Of a stretch of DNA of 64,000 nucleotides, positions 30,951 through 41,516 are shown one piece after another. The notes under the pieces were generated by a model. The model saw only the letters and a list, made by a program, of their open reading frames with translations. It was not told where the DNA came from and made no database searches. Numbering within the stretch: position 1 is the stretch's first letter; each line of letters begins with the position of its first letter. Made by a program: the position numbers and the translations under genes. Origin of the DNA: Haemophilus sputorum CCUG 13788 (GTDB lineage Bacteria > Pseudomonadota > Gammaproteobacteria > Enterobacterales > Pasteurellaceae); the NCBI RefSeq assembly GCF_000238795.1, contig NZ_AFNK01000031.1, positions 62,001 through 126,000 on the forward strand. The letters run 5' to 3'.

Positions 30951-31895
30951 ATGAAAATTTTATTAGCTAACCCTCGCGGTTTTTGTGCTGGCGTTGATCG
31001 CGCAATCTCGATTGTGGAACTTGCATTAGAAATTCATGGCGCACCCATTTATGTTCGCCATGAAGTCGTTCATAACCGCTTTGTCGTGGACGGTTTAAAA
31101 GCCAAAGGGGCTATTTTTGTTGAAGAGTTGGATGAAGTGCCAGACGATGCGATTGTGATTTTCTCCGCTCATGGTGTTTCTCAAGCCGTTCGCCAAGAAG
31201 CAAAACGTCGCGGTCTAAAAGTCTTTGATGCCACTTGTCCACTTGTAACCAAAGTACATATGCAAGTTGCGCGTGCAAGCAAACGTGGAACTAAAGCTAT
31301 TCTCATTGGGCATGAAGGTCACCCAGAAGTCCTTGGCACAATGGGACAATACGATAACGAAAACGGCGGCATTTATTTAGTTGAATCAGTCGAAGATATT
31401 GCACATTTGCCTGTTTCTAATGACGATGATTTAACTTTCATGACCCAAACTACGCTTTCGATTGATGACACGAGTGGTGTAATTGATGCACTGAAAGAAA
31501 AATATCCTGCCATTCAAGGCCCTCGTAAGAATGATATTTGCTATGCTACAACCAACCGCCAACAAGCGGTTAGAGAGCTCGCCAAACAATCGCAATTAGT
31601 GTTAGTTATTGGTTCGAAAAACTCTTCAAACTCTAATCGTTTAGCAGAACTCGCATCTCGAATGGGCGTGCTAGCTAAACTGATTGATGGTCCACAGGAT
31701 ATCGAACCGCAATGGTTAGAAAATGTAGAAACTATCGGAATTACGGCTGGTGCATCTGCCCCTGAAGTATTGGTGCAGTCGGTAATTTCTCACCTGAAAA
31801 CATTAGGGGTTACCGAAGTCGCTAACCTAGAAGGCCTAGAAGAGAATATGTTCTTTGAAGTACCAAAAGAATTACGAATTAACGAGGTAAACTAA
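30951..31895 (+). CDS. ispH: 4-hydroxy-3-methylbut-2-enyl diphosphate reductase
   Basis: 314 residues. The three iron-sulfur cysteine motifs are clear: [13 protein letters not shown] (Cys12), DATCPLVTK and [10 protein letters not shown]. It makes IPP and DMAPP in the last step of the MEP isoprenoid pathway. Starts immediately after the lspA stop, the same gene order as in E. coli (lspA...ispH). Confidence 0.97.
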   Translation: MKILLANPRGFCAGVDRAISIVELALEIHGAPIYVRHEVVHNRFVVDGLKAKGAIFVEELDEVPDDAIVIFSAHGVSQAVRQEAKRRGLKVFDATCPLVTKVHMQVARASKRGTKAILIGHEGHPEVLGTMGQYDNENGGIYLVESVEDIAHLPVSNDDDLTFMTQTTLSIDDTSGVIDALKEKYPAIQGPRKNDICYATTNRQQAVRELAKQSQLVLVIGSKNSSNSNRLAELASRMGVLAKLIDGPQDIEPQWLENVETIGITAGASAPEVLVQSVISHLKTLGVTEVANLEGLEENMFFEVPKELRINEVN

Positions 31896-32143
31896 TGGCT
31901 GAAATTAACCGCTTTAAATTAGAATGGGCATGTCGCCGTGGGATGCGTGAGCTAGATAAAATGATTATGCCATTTTACCAAAATCATTTTGATAGCTTAA
32001 CTGAGGCTCAACAGCAAGCCTTTGCAGAAATGCTAACCTATCCTGATCCTGAGCTATTTCGCTGGGTGATGCACCAACTTCCCGCACCAACACCGGCAAT
32101 CACTGCCATCATTGAGTTAATGCGAGAAAAAATCGATCGATAA
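31895..32143 (+). CDS. sdhE: FAD assembly factor SdhE
   Basis: 82 residues. Signature RGMRE motif in ACRRGMRELDKMIMPF, with the helical bundle that follows (LTEAQQQAFAEMLTYPDPEL). It promotes covalent flavinylation of succinate dehydrogenase or fumarate reductase. Overlaps the ispH stop (TAATG). Confidence 0.92.
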   Translation: MAEINRFKLEWACRRGMRELDKMIMPFYQNHFDSLTEAQQQAFAEMLTYPDPELFRWVMHQLPAPTPAITAIIELMREKIDR

Positions 32144-32151
32144 CATGAAAT

Positions 32152-32208
32152 CACGGTCATAAGATGAAATCCTCCGCTATCAAAGGATTGAATCCATGGC
32201 CGTTTTTT
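32152..32208 (+). terminator. Terminator of the mog-sdhE operon
   Basis: ACGGTCAT pairs with ATGGCCGT (one G-U) outside an inner AATCCT/AGGATT stem, followed by TTTTTTT at 32203-32209. Confidence 0.7.
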
Positions 32209-32270
32209 TATCTGTACAAGCGGTCAGATTTTCCTAACATTTTGCAGTAACAGACTCCATTCTTTTTCCC

Positions 32271-33803
32271 TTACTGCCCGCCTTGCAACCGTTGTAGTAA
32301 TCTATCCATCGCGCGATAACCCAAAGCTTCTGCTAAATGAACCTGTTGAATATCCTTTTCTTCCGCCAAATCCGCAATTGTTCGAGAGACTTTGAGAATA
32401 CGGTGATAAGCACGAACCGATAACCCTAATTTTGCCAAAGCACTTTCTAAAAATCGGGCATCTTGTTCAGATAACTGGCAATCTCGTTCAATCTCTCGTG
32501 TGGAAAGCTGACCGTTGATTTTCCCTGCGCGAGCAAACTGAATTTCTCTGGCTTTTAATACACGCGCACGCACTTGTGCTGTGGTTTCTCCTCGATGCTC
32601 ATTTCCTGCTTGAAGCGCGCCTTGCGGTAACAACGGCACTTCAATCGATAAATCAAAGCGATCAAGAAACGGCCCTGACAGGCGATTTAAATAGCGCATC
32701 ACTTGCTGAGGTGAGGCGCGATTATGCGTGCCTTGATAATGTCCTGTTGGGCTTGGATTCATTGCAGCAATCAACTGAAAACGTGCAGGGAATTGCACCT
32801 TAGCATTAGCGCGAGAAATAATGATTTCACCCGATTCTAATGGCTGGCGAAGCGCATCTAGCACCTTACGTTCAAATTCTGGCAATTCATCCAAAAACAA
32901 AACGCCGTTATGCGCTAAAGAAATTTCACCAGGTTTAGGAATAGAACCGCCGCCTACTAGCGCGACCATAGATGCACTATGGTGCGGCGCACGAAATGGG
33001 CGTGCTTTCCAATTTTGAAAATTCAGTTCATTTTGCACCAAACTACTGACTGATGCTGTTTCAATCGCTTCGCTATCAGACATTTCTGGTAATAAATCAG
33101 CCAATCGGCTAGCCAGCATGGTTTTGCCTGTGCCGGGTGGGCCGAGAAACAACAGATTATGTTGCCCACTAGCAGCAATCATTAGCGCCCGTTTAGCATG
33201 TTGCTGGCCGATAATATCTGTTAAATCACGGCTTACAAGCGGTGACTTTTCTTCAGCATTTTGCAAAATTTCTTGCGCAATCGGTAAGCCATCACGCCGA
33301 TTAAGAAAATTCACCACTTGTAGTAATGAGGAGGCAAAATAGGTTTTGGCATTTGAAACTAACGACGCTTCATTCGCATTGGGGCGCGCTAAAATCATGC
33401 TCCGTTTTGCTTTTTCAGCAGAAATAACAGCCGGAATAGCACCATGCACCCCACGCAAGCCACCTGTTAGTGCAAGCTCGCCGAGAAATTCAAACTGTTT
33501 GAGTAAATCAGAGTCAATCTGCCCGCTGGCGGCAAGAATGCCGATAGCAATCGGCAAATCAAATCGTCCACCTTCTTTGGGTAAATCGGCAGGCGCAAGG
33601 TTGATGGTAATGCGTTGTGGTGGGTAGAAAAAATTGGCATTCATCAATGCACTTCGCACCCGATCGCCAGCCTCTTTCACCGTAGCTTCAGGCAACCCTA
33701 CAATCGTTAATTTGGGCTGCCCATTACTAATATGCACTTCAATCGTCACCAATGGCGCTTCCACACCCATTGAAGCTCGGCTGTATACAATCGCCAGCGA
33801 CAT
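32271..33803 (-). CDS. comM: YifB/ComM family Mg-chelatase-like AAA+ ATPase
   Basis: 510 residues from ATG 33803 (MSLAIVYSRASMGVEAPLV), preceded by GGAGAAAAGC. An N-terminal Lon-protease-like domain (residues 1-170) precedes an AAA+ domain with Walker A GPPGTGKT and Walker B LFLDELPEF, and a C-terminal Mg-chelatase domain. In H. influenzae ComM is a branch-migration helicase that helps integrate transforming DNA. Its presence fits an organism with uptake sequences. Monocistronic. Confidence 0.93.
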   Translation of the reverse strand: MSLAIVYSRASMGVEAPLVTIEVHISNGQPKLTIVGLPEATVKEAGDRVRSALMNANFFYPPQRITINLAPADLPKEGGRFDLPIAIGILAASGQIDSDLLKQFEFLGELALTGGLRGVHGAIPAVISAEKAKRSMILARPNANEASLVSNAKTYFASSLLQVVNFLNRRDGLPIAQEILQNAEEKSPLVSRDLTDIIGQQHAKRALMIAASGQHNLLFLGPPGTGKTMLASRLADLLPEMSDSEAIETASVSSLVQNELNFQNWKARPFRAPHHSASMVALVGGGSIPKPGEISLAHNGVLFLDELPEFERKVLDALRQPLESGEIIISRANAKVQFPARFQLIAAMNPSPTGHYQGTHNRASPQQVMRYLNRLSGPFLDRFDLSIEVPLLPQGALQAGNEHRGETTAQVRARVLKAREIQFARAGKINGQLSTREIERDCQLSEQDARFLESALAKLGLSVRAYHRILKVSRTIADLAEEKDIQQVHLAEALGYRAMDRLLQRLQGGQ

Positions 33804-33969
33804 GCTTTTCTCCTTCACAAAAATTTTGCAAATCCTAGAAAAAATCAGACCGCTTGCGTAGCAAATTTTTATGCTTTTTCGAGCCAGATCGCAAATTTAG
33901 TTGGCCTTCACTAAAGCAAAAGAGAAAAAAATTCCCCTCATCCAAAAAGTTGAAGCGGGGAAATCAACA

Positions 33970-36051
33970 TTAAGCATTGGTATATTCTGCCCGATCGCCA
34001 AGCCAGCGTTTAATCAGTGCTTCTGCAAGCGGTGGATTTTCCACAATAATTTGCTTAGCGTAACGTTGCACCAGCGGAATCATTTTGCGATCCCGCATGA
34101 GATCAGCTACTTTAAATTCCGCCATGCCTGTTTGTTTCGTGCCAAGAATCTCGCCTGTGCCACGAATTTCTAAATCTTTTTCTGCGATATAAAAACCATC
34201 TTGGCTATCACGCATGACTTGCAAGCGTTTACTAGAAATTTTGCCCAACGGCGGTTTATACATCAACACGCAATGGGAAGCCGTTGCTCCTCGCCCAACA
34301 CGCCCACGTAATTGGTGAAGCTGTGCCAATCCAAGGCGTTCTGAATTTTCAATAATCATCAAGCTTGCATTCGGCACATCTACGCCCACTTCAATCACGG
34401 TAGTTGCCACCAACAAATCTAAGTTAGCCGCTTTAAACTCCGCCATAATGGCTTGTTTTTCCTGCGGTTTCATTCGCCCGTGCACCAAACCAATCCGTAA
34501 ATCAGGCAGCGCACGTTGCAAATCTTCGGCAATCGCTGCTGCCGCTTGCGCTTCGAGGACTTCTGATTCATCAATCAAAGTACAGACCCAATAAGCTTGG
34601 CGCTGTTCATTTTTGCACGCTTGATAAACGCGCTGTACCACTTCTCCCCGTCTATCTTCAGAAACGACTACTGTGGTAATCGGTGTACGCCCGGGTGGCA
34701 GTTCATCTATGATGGAAGTATCTAAATCGGCATAAACCGTCATCGCTAACGTGCGCGGAATCGGTGTCGCCGTCATAATCAGTTGATGCGGATAAATGTC
34801 TGCTTTGGCCCCCTTTTCACGCAATGTTAAACGTTGATGTACACCAAAGCGGTGCTGTTCATCAATAATAACGAGTGCCAAATCGTGAAATACGACGCTT
34901 TCTTGGAAAAGCGCATGAGTGCCGATAATCATCTGCACTTCGCCGTTTTTAATCGCTTCTAACTGAGCCGTACGGGCTTTGCCTTTAACCTTTCCAGCCA
35001 ACCAACCCACCTCAATTCCAAACGGACGAAGCCAGTTCGCAAAATTATTCGCATGTTGTTCAGCAAGAATTTCTGTTGGCGCCATCAATGCCACTTGCTT
35101 GCCGTTATCAATCGCTAATAATGCAGCAAGGGCTGCGACTAACGTTTTTCCCGAACCTACATCGCCTTGCACTAATCGCATCATTGGAGAAGCTTGTGCA
35201 AGATCACGCTCAATATCTGCCACTACCCGTTGTTGCGCGCCTGTTGGAGCAAAAGGTAACGAGGCAAGAAAACGAGCTTTTAAATCCGTTTGATAATGTA
35301 ACGCTTGCGCTTGTTGCTGTTTTGCACCCACGCGAAGTTGTTGCATAGCCAAGTTATGCGCCAACAGTTCTTCAAAAATAAGGCGTTTTTGTGCAGGATG
35401 CTCGCCTTTTTCCAATACTTCCGCAGAAATACTAGGTGGCGGTCGATGGAGTAACTGCAAAGCCTCTTTGAGGCTATATTGATGCGGGTTATATTGATCT
35501 GGCAATAATTCTGCAACTTTCACATTATTAAGCACAGCCAGCGCTTGTTCGGTCATTTTACGCAAAGAGGCTTGCTTGAGCCCTTCGGTTGTAGAATAAA
35601 TTGGGGTTAGCGTTTCTGCTAAGGTAAGTGGCTGATTATTGCGTAAAACTTGATATTCAGGATGATGAATCTCCGCCATAAAACGCCCGCGTTTAACCTC
35701 ACCAAACGCTTTCACGCGTGCGCCAACCACAAAGCTATTTTTCATTCCCGCGTTAAAATTAAAAAATTTCAGCATGATTTTGCTTGTGCCATCTGACAGC
35801 GTGACCGATAAAATCGGGCGTCGCCCAAACTGCACTTCCGCTAATTGAACAAAACCTTCGATGGTGGCAAAACTCTCTGCGTGCACATCCGCAATTGGTG
35901 TGATACGCGTGCGATCTTCATAGCGCATTGGCAAATGAAAGAGCAAATCTTGCACGTTATGAATGCCAATTCGCCCGAGTTTTTCTGCAATAGCCGCACC
36001 GACGCCGGATAACGCAGTTAATGGCACGCCATCTAAAAGTTGTTCGCTCAT
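33970..36051 (-). CDS. recG: ATP-dependent DNA helicase RecG
   Basis: 693 residues, full length. An N-terminal wedge/OB domain (about 60-150) is followed by SF2 helicase motifs: RLVQGDVGSGKT (Walker A), IDEQHRFGVHQR (DEQH box), MTATPIPRT, and the C-terminal ENSERLGLAQLHQLRGRVGRG. It drives fork regression and branch migration in repair. Preceded and followed by uptake-sequence cores. Confidence 0.96.
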   Translation of the reverse strand: MSEQLLDGVPLTALSGVGAAIAEKLGRIGIHNVQDLLFHLPMRYEDRTRITPIADVHAESFATIEGFVQLAEVQFGRRPILSVTLSDGTSKIMLKFFNFNAGMKNSFVVGARVKAFGEVKRGRFMAEIHHPEYQVLRNNQPLTLAETLTPIYSTTEGLKQASLRKMTEQALAVLNNVKVAELLPDQYNPHQYSLKEALQLLHRPPPSISAEVLEKGEHPAQKRLIFEELLAHNLAMQQLRVGAKQQQAQALHYQTDLKARFLASLPFAPTGAQQRVVADIERDLAQASPMMRLVQGDVGSGKTLVAALAALLAIDNGKQVALMAPTEILAEQHANNFANWLRPFGIEVGWLAGKVKGKARTAQLEAIKNGEVQMIIGTHALFQESVVFHDLALVIIDEQHRFGVHQRLTLREKGAKADIYPHQLIMTATPIPRTLAMTVYADLDTSIIDELPPGRTPITTVVVSEDRRGEVVQRVYQACKNEQRQAYWVCTLIDESEVLEAQAAAAIAEDLQRALPDLRIGLVHGRMKPQEKQAIMAEFKAANLDLLVATTVIEVGVDVPNASLMIIENSERLGLAQLHQLRGRVGRGATASHCVLMYKPPLGKISSKRLQVMRDSQDGFYIAEKDLEIRGTGEILGTKQTGMAEFKVADLMRDRKMIPLVQRYAKQIIVENPPLAEALIKRWLGDRAEYTNA

Positions 36052-36181
36052 GGTAAAAATACTTTAAAAATTGACCGCTTGTGAGAAAGAAAAACGGGAA
36101 GAAAGAAGCTGGAGAACCTTTAAACTCCGCATTTCAATCTTCCCTTGCACCCTTTTGTTAAAGGCGCTTTTTAGAATGAAA

Positions 36182-37537
36182 TTAGTTTTTCATTGATTGT
36201 ACTGGCGCAGGAATGCGTCCGCCACGGTTGACGAAGACTTCACAAGAGCCTGCTTTAACCGGCATAATCGGGGCATAACCAAGTAAGCCACCGAATTCCA
36301 CGCTTTCGCCAACCGTTTTACCGGTGACGGGAATAATACGCACTGCGGTAGTTTTACTGTTAATCATACCGATAGCCGCTTCATCAGCAATAATGCCTGA
36401 AATGGTATGCGCTGGAGTATCGCCCGGTACGGCAATCATATCTAGCCCGACTGAACAAACCGCTGTCATCGCTTCTAATTTATCTAATGTTAAAATGCCA
36501 CTTTCAGCTGCTGCGATCATCCCCTCATCTTCTGACACAGGAATAAAGGCACCACTTAATCCCCCCACTGCACTAGATGCCATCATGCCACCTTTTTTCA
36601 CCGCATCATTTAACAATGCTAATGCCGCTGTTGTGCCATGCGTGCCACAGACGGTTAAGCCCATAGCTTCTAAAATACGAGCCACAGAATCGCCTACCGC
36701 TGGGGTTGGTGCGAGGGATAAATCTAAAATACCGAATGGAATGTTCAACATTTTTGAGGCTTCTTGCCCAATTAACTCGCCGACACGGGTAATTTTAAAA
36801 GCCGTTTTTTTCACAACTTCCGCCACTTCTGTAAGCGTAGTCGCTTTAGAATTTTCTAATGCTTCTTTAACCACACCCGGGCCTGAAACCCCAACGTTAA
36901 TCACAGCATCGGCTTCGCCTGAACCATGGAATGCGCCAGCCATAAATGGGTTATCTTCCACAGCATTACAGAACACAACCAATTTCGCACAGCCAAAACC
37001 TTCTGGGGTCATTTCAGCCGTTTTCTTGATGGTTTCGCCTGCTAATTTCACTGCATCCATATTGATGCCCGCACGGGTTGAACCAATGTTGATTGAGCTA
37101 CACACGATATCGGTGGTTTTCATCGCTTCTGGAATGGAGCGAATTAATACTTCATCTGCTGGCGACATCCCTTTTTGAACAAGCGCGGAAAATCCCCCAA
37201 TGAAAGAAACGCCAATCGCTTTGGCTGCGCGATCTAATGTTTGCGCGATGGAAACATAAGAATCCGCTTTCGTTGCCGCTGCAATTTGCGCAATCGGTGT
37301 CACTGAAATACGTTGGTTCACAATAGGCACACCATATTTTGCAGAAAGCGTTTTAGCGGTTTCGACTAAATCACGCCCAATATGGGTAATTTTGCGATAA
37401 ATATTTTCGTTAAGTTCGTTAATGTCACTGCTAATACAGTCGTGTAAATCAATACCAATAGTGATGGTGCGCACGTCAAAGTTTTGATCCGCCACCATGC
37501 GAATGGTTTCTAGGATTTCATTAGATTGAATACTCAT
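36182..37537 (-). CDS. UPF0210/DUF711 family protein
   Basis: 451 residues, the usual DUF711 length: [20 protein letters not shown] opening, [20 protein letters not shown], and the glycine-rich [20 protein letters not shown]. Structures of the family resemble glycyl-radical-like barrels without a known reaction. It is consistently paired with an ACT-domain protein, which starts 8 bases upstream here, suggesting joint regulation by a small ligand. Function remains unknown. Confidence 0.9.
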   Translation of the reverse strand: MSIQSNEILETIRMVADQNFDVRTITIGIDLHDCISSDINELNENIYRKITHIGRDLVETAKTLSAKYGVPIVNQRISVTPIAQIAAATKADSYVSIAQTLDRAAKAIGVSFIGGFSALVQKGMSPADEVLIRSIPEAMKTTDIVCSSINIGSTRAGINMDAVKLAGETIKKTAEMTPEGFGCAKLVVFCNAVEDNPFMAGAFHGSGEADAVINVGVSGPGVVKEALENSKATTLTEVAEVVKKTAFKITRVGELIGQEASKMLNIPFGILDLSLAPTPAVGDSVARILEAMGLTVCGTHGTTAALALLNDAVKKGGMMASSAVGGLSGAFIPVSEDEGMIAAAESGILTLDKLEAMTAVCSVGLDMIAVPGDTPAHTISGIIADEAAIGMINSKTTAVRIIPVTGKTVGESVEFGGLLGYAPIMPVKAGSCEVFVNRGGRIPAPVQSMKN

Positions 37538-37545
37538 CCTTCCCC

Positions 37546-37818
37546 CTAAATACGGTGCATCGCTTTGAAAATCGCTTCATTTTGTAAACGAATATCTAGC
37601 GCAAGGCGTTTGCTCTCTTCACTAAAAAATGCAGCTAATTCTGGGAATGATTTCGGACATTTTGCGGTATCGACCAAAATAATCATGGTGAAATAATTTT
37701 CCATCAACTGCTGGCTGATGTTTAGAATGTTAATGTTATTTTCTGCTAAGATCTTTGCAACATCATAAACAATCCCAACACGATCTTGCCCAATCACTGT
37801 AATTACCGAATGACTCAT
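37546..37818 (-). CDS. ACT-domain regulatory protein (UPF0237)
   Basis: 90 residues forming a single ACT domain: [37 protein letters not shown] domains bind amino acids or similar effectors. It precedes the DUF711 gene in the same operon, a pairing common across bacteria. Confidence 0.9.
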   Translation of the reverse strand: MSHSVITVIGQDRVGIVYDVAKILAENNINILNISQQLMENYFTMIILVDTAKCPKSFPELAAFFSEESKRLALDIRLQNEAIFKAMHRI

Positions 37819-37890
37819 TTCACTTTCCTCTTTTCAAATTAAAATCATTGGAACAAGTATAGCATATTCCGCCTAATCGCTTGCCAACAA

Positions 37891-37920
37891 AAAGGGCTTA
37901 GCACAACTGCCAAGCCCTTT
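37891..37920 (-). terminator. Terminator of mscS
   Basis: On the minus strand AAAGGGCTT and AAGCCCTTT form a 9-bp stem followed by TTGTTGG after a T-run. It lies 38 bases after the mscS stop. Confidence 0.75.
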
Positions 37921-37957
37921 ACAAGCGGTGATTTTTAATCAATCTTTTGCAAATTCA

Positions 37958-38860
37958 CTAAACTTTCGCTGAATTGCTCACTAAATTCACATCTAATTGA
38001 TTAAACGGAATCGAGATGCCTGCTTCATCAAAAGCTAATTTCACCTGCTCTAAAATCCGGCCCAACGTTGGACTATAATCTTGAGTATTTACCCACGCTT
38101 GCGCGCTCAATTTCACGCTGCTTGCTGCTAATTCAGAAACCACAACGTTAATTGCTGGCGTTTTAAGTATCGCGCTATCGCTAGCTAAAATTTGCTCAAT
38201 AATTTGTTTTGCTTGGCGCAAATCACTGTCATAACTAATATCAAATAAGAAATTCAAGCGACGAGTAGGGTTGATTGAATAATTCACAATGTTGCCAGAG
38301 AACACGGTGCTGTTAGGAATCAGCACAGTTTTATTATCGGCTGTCCGCAATTCCAACACTAAAATCCCCATTTGCTCAACTGTTCCTATCATACCGCCTG
38401 TTTCAATTTGATCGCCTTTTCTAAATGGTTTGAAAATCAACAACATCACGCCAGCCGCAAAGTTTTGCAGAGAGTTCTGTAATGAAAGCCCGACTGCTAA
38501 ACCAGCCGCACCAATCAATGCTACAAGGGAGCTAGTGTTAATCCCTAATTGTGAAAGGCTGGCAATCACGACCATCAATAACAGTAAAAAGTAACTGATC
38601 GATGATACGAAGCTTTGAATCATCTCATCTTTGGTGGAAGCTAATGCCGCTTTGCCAAGCAATTTGCTGATTGCTCGTGCTAAAAATTTACCGATGATAA
38701 AAATCGCAATCGCTAGCAAGAATTTGGTACCGTAAGGAATGACCCATTCATGTAAGACGCCTTCCCAGCTCATTTTGCTAACATTATCAATAATTTTGCC
38801 TGTTTCAGCCACTACGTTAATATTTTCGACCGCTTTTTCTGCAGTTTCCGCTTTGCTCAT
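37958..38860 (-). CDS. mscS: Small-conductance mechanosensitive channel MscS
   Basis: 300 residues. Three membrane helices, with the third carrying the Gly/Ala pore pattern (VALIGAAGLAVGLSLQNSLQNFAAGVMLL), then the beta domain (FRKGDQIETGGMIGTVEQMG) and C-terminal vestibule. It releases solutes on hypo-osmotic shock. The start is preceded by AGGAGAATC. Divergent from rluC. Confidence 0.93.
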   Translation of the reverse strand: MSKAETAEKAVENINVVAETGKIIDNVSKMSWEGVLHEWVIPYGTKFLLAIAIFIIGKFLARAISKLLGKAALASTKDEMIQSFVSSISYFLLLLMVVIASLSQLGINTSSLVALIGAAGLAVGLSLQNSLQNFAAGVMLLIFKPFRKGDQIETGGMIGTVEQMGILVLELRTADNKTVLIPNSTVFSGNIVNYSINPTRRLNFLFDISYDSDLRQAKQIIEQILASDSAILKTPAINVVVSELAASSVKLSAQAWVNTQDYSPTLGRILEQVKLAFDEAGISIPFNQLDVNLVSNSAKV

Positions 38861-38939
38861 AGATTCTCCTGATCTAATTCCCCTTTAATTAGGGCTTTAT
38901 GTTAAAATTCGGGCAATATTTTTACCCAATAGCAATGTA

Positions 38940-39902
38940 ATGACAACTGAAAAAATAATTAGTGCAAGTGTTCAGTTCCTGGATATTTCAGAAGATGAGG
39001 CTGGACAGCGATTAGATAACTTTCTTTTAGCTAAACTTAAAGGTGTACCGAAAAGCCTGATTTACCGCATTGTGCGTAAAGGCGAAGTGCGCGTGAACAA
39101 AGGGCGCGTTAAGCCTGAATACAAATTACAAGCGCAAGATGTGGTGCGCGTTCCACCTGTGCGCGTAGCCGAAAAAAATGAAGCGCCAATTTCAACCAAA
39201 CTCAACAAAGTTGCTGAATTAGAACAGCAAATTTTGTATGAAGATGAAGTGCTATTAGTGATTAACAAACCGTCTGGCATTGCCGTACACGGTGGCAGTG
39301 GTCTGAATTTTGGTGTGATTGAAGCCTTGCGTGCGCTCCGTCCACAAGCACGTTTTTTAGAGCTAGTGCACCGTATCGACCGTGATACTTCGGGCATTTT
39401 GCTGGTTGCCAAAAAACGTTCATCGCTGCGCCATTTACACGAACAATTACGTGAAAAAACGGTACAGAAAGATTATTTAGCTTTAGTACGCGGGCAATGG
39501 CAATCGCATGTTAAAGCGATTAAAGCACCGTTACTCAAAAATGAATTAGCCAGTGGCGAACGCATTGTGAAAGTCAGCGAAGCGGGCAAACCCTCTGAAA
39601 CACGCTTCCAAATTGAAGAACGCTACGGCCAAGAAGCCACTTTGGTGAAGGCATCTCCCATCACGGGGCGAACGCACCAAATTCGTGTGCATACGCAATA
39701 TGCGGGGCATCCAATTGCTTGTGATGACAAATATGGCGAAGCGGAATTTGATGCCAAAATGCAAATGCTTGGGCTTAACCGCTTATTCTTACATGCTTAT
39801 TCCATTCGCTTTACGCACCCTAAAACAGGCGAAGAGATGGTTATTACTGCACCGCTTGATAAAACCTTAAAAGGTGTATTAGCAAAACTTCGTCAAAATT
39901 AG
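38940..39902 (+). CDS. rluC: 23S rRNA pseudouridine synthase RluC
   Basis: 320 residues. S4 RNA-binding domain (DEAGQRLDNFLLAKLKGVPKS, about 20-75) and RluA-type catalytic domain with ELVHRIDRDTSGILLVAKK (catalytic Asp in RxDxxT), ending with the GRTHQIRVH block. RluC modifies three uridines near the peptidyl-transferase centre. The gene overlaps nothing and is followed 17 bases later by folP. Confidence 0.92.
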   Translation: MTTEKIISASVQFLDISEDEAGQRLDNFLLAKLKGVPKSLIYRIVRKGEVRVNKGRVKPEYKLQAQDVVRVPPVRVAEKNEAPISTKLNKVAELEQQILYEDEVLLVINKPSGIAVHGGSGLNFGVIEALRALRPQARFLELVHRIDRDTSGILLVAKKRSSLRHLHEQLREKTVQKDYLALVRGQWQSHVKAIKAPLLKNELASGERIVKVSEAGKPSETRFQIEERYGQEATLVKASPITGRTHQIRVHTQYAGHPIACDDKYGEAEFDAKMQMLGLNRLFLHAYSIRFTHPKTGEEMVITAPLDKTLKGVLAKLRQN

Positions 39903-39919
39903 ACCGCTTGTGAGGCATT

Positions 39920-40762
39920 ATGGAAATTCATTTTAAAAATCAGCAACAACAACCACGTTTGATCGATTTGCGCCAAGTGCAAATTATGGGTATTTTAAAT
40001 TTTACGCCCGATTCTTTCTCCGATTCAGGAAAATTTTTCTCGCTGGATAAAGCATTAGTGCAAGTAGAAAAAATGCTCAACGATGGCGCTTATATTATTG
40101 ACATTGGGGGCGAATCTACCCGCCCTAATGCGCCAATTGTGAGCGAGGTAGAAGAGCTTGATCGCGTTATTCCGTTGATTGAAGCGGTACGCCAACGCTT
40201 TGATTGTTTGATTTCTGTAGATAGTTCTAAACCTGCAGTGTTTCGAGAAGCCGCGCGCGCAGGGGTTGATATGCTCAATGATATTCGTGCACTGACTGAA
40301 CCTCAGGCGCTAGAAACTGCCGCAGAATTGGCATTACCTGTCTGCTTAATGCATATGCAAGGCACTCCGCAAACGATGCAGCAAGCGCCGCATTATGATC
40401 ATTTGTTAGATGATGTAGCAGATTTCCTCAATCAACGCATTTTTGCTTGCTTACAAGCAGGGATTGAACAATCGCATATTATTTTGGATCCCGGTTTTGG
40501 CTTTGGTAAAACAGTGGAACACAATTTCGCGTTATTAAAACATTTAAATGCTTTTGTGGCTTCAGGCTTTCCAGTTCTTGCTGGGCTTTCGCGTAAATCA
40601 ATGATCGGGGCAGTCACGAATCAACCTGTTGAAAAACGCTTAGTTGGCTCTGTGGCAGGTGCATTATTAGCCGCTCAAAATGGCGCTAAAATTTTGCGTG
40701 TGCATGATGTGGAAGCAACGGCTGATGCACTCAAAGTCTGGCAAGCAATGCAGGCAGCTTAA
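39920..40762 (+). CDS. folP: Dihydropteroate synthase
   Basis: 280 residues. Family motifs: MGILNFTPDSFSDSGKF, IDIGGESTRPNAP, LMHMQGTPQTMQ, ILDPGFGFGKT and a C-terminal RVHDV. It joins p-aminobenzoate to the pterin in folate synthesis and is the sulfonamide target. Likely cotranscribed with rluC. Confidence 0.96.
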   Translation: MEIHFKNQQQQPRLIDLRQVQIMGILNFTPDSFSDSGKFFSLDKALVQVEKMLNDGAYIIDIGGESTRPNAPIVSEVEELDRVIPLIEAVRQRFDCLISVDSSKPAVFREAARAGVDMLNDIRALTEPQALETAAELALPVCLMHMQGTPQTMQQAPHYDHLLDDVADFLNQRIFACLQAGIEQSHIILDPGFGFGKTVEHNFALLKHLNAFVASGFPVLAGLSRKSMIGAVTNQPVEKRLVGSVAGALLAAQNGAKILRVHDVEATADALKVWQAMQAA

Positions 40763-40781
40763 TCTCAGCTGATAAATAAGC

Positions 40782-40813
40782 AAAAGGCACAGAATCACGA
40801 TTCTGTGCCTTTA
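40782..40813. terminator. Bidirectional terminator after folP
   Basis: AAAGGCACAGAAT and ATTCTGTGCCTTT form a 13-bp perfect stem with a 4-base loop, between convergent genes. Confidence 0.9.
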
Positions 40814-40827
40814 TTGTAAATGTGAGA

Positions 40828-41379
40828 TTAGAAACGATTCACAAATGCCGCATAGCTTTCAATAAAGCCTGCTAACATGTTTTTGACTGGTTCTGAAACA
40901 ATTTCGCCATTTTCCCCAACAACACCATTAAAAACGCCCCCTACATTTGCGGCAAAAGGCGCGGTTGGCATATTCACAAATGAACCTGAACACACAGTAC
41001 GAAGCTGATCTGCTGCACGCACACCACCGGCTGAGCCTGCTCCAATAGAGACGATACCAGCTGGTTTACCAATCCATAAACTTTGCCCCATCGGACGTGA
41101 GCCAATATCAATCGCATTTTTAATCATAGCTGAAAAGCTTGCATTGTGTTCTGGCGTAATCAATAACACCGCATCGCTTGCAGCAATTTCTGCACGGAAA
41201 CGTTGATAAGAGGCAATCTCTTGGTTATCTGAATCACGATCATAAAGCGGTAAATCTGCAATCTGAACAAAATTAAAGGTTAGCCCTGCTGGCGCCACTT
41301 TTGCTAAATGATGTGCCACAATTTGGCTGATCGAAGTTTGGCTACCGCTACCTACTAATACTGCAATTTTCTTGGTCAT
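40828..41379 (-). CDS. NADPH-dependent FMN reductase family protein
   Basis: 183 residues. Flavodoxin-like fold: VLVGSGSQTSISQIVAHHL (phosphate loop), then VLLITPEHNASFSAMIKNAID, typical of the FMN_red/SsuE-ChrR group, and GAGSAGGVRAADQLR. It probably reduces FMN or quinones with NAD(P)H. The substrate cannot be told from the sequence. Monocistronic and divergent from the patatin-like gene. Confidence 0.85.
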   Translation of the reverse strand: MTKKIAVLVGSGSQTSISQIVAHHLAKVAPAGLTFNFVQIADLPLYDRDSDNQEIASYQRFRAEIAASDAVLLITPEHNASFSAMIKNAIDIGSRPMGQSLWIGKPAGIVSIGAGSAGGVRAADQLRTVCSGSFVNMPTAPFAANVGGVFNGVVGENGEIVSEPVKNMLAGFIESYAAFVNRF

Positions 41380-41516
41380 AAAGAATTCCTTATTAAAATG
41401 AAATGTTTTTTAAATTATATAAATTTCAAAAAGATAAACAATAACGCATTTGGAAACAGTTTATTTCTAAAATCGAAAGATTCCACTTATAATCTTCTCC
41501 AAACCTAGGAGGCAAC

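Noticed and set aside
36324..37178. 284-codon open frame on the plus strand
   Set aside because: It is exactly antisense to the conserved DUF711 gene, has no ribosome site and gives a low-complexity Ser/Thr/Ala-rich product.
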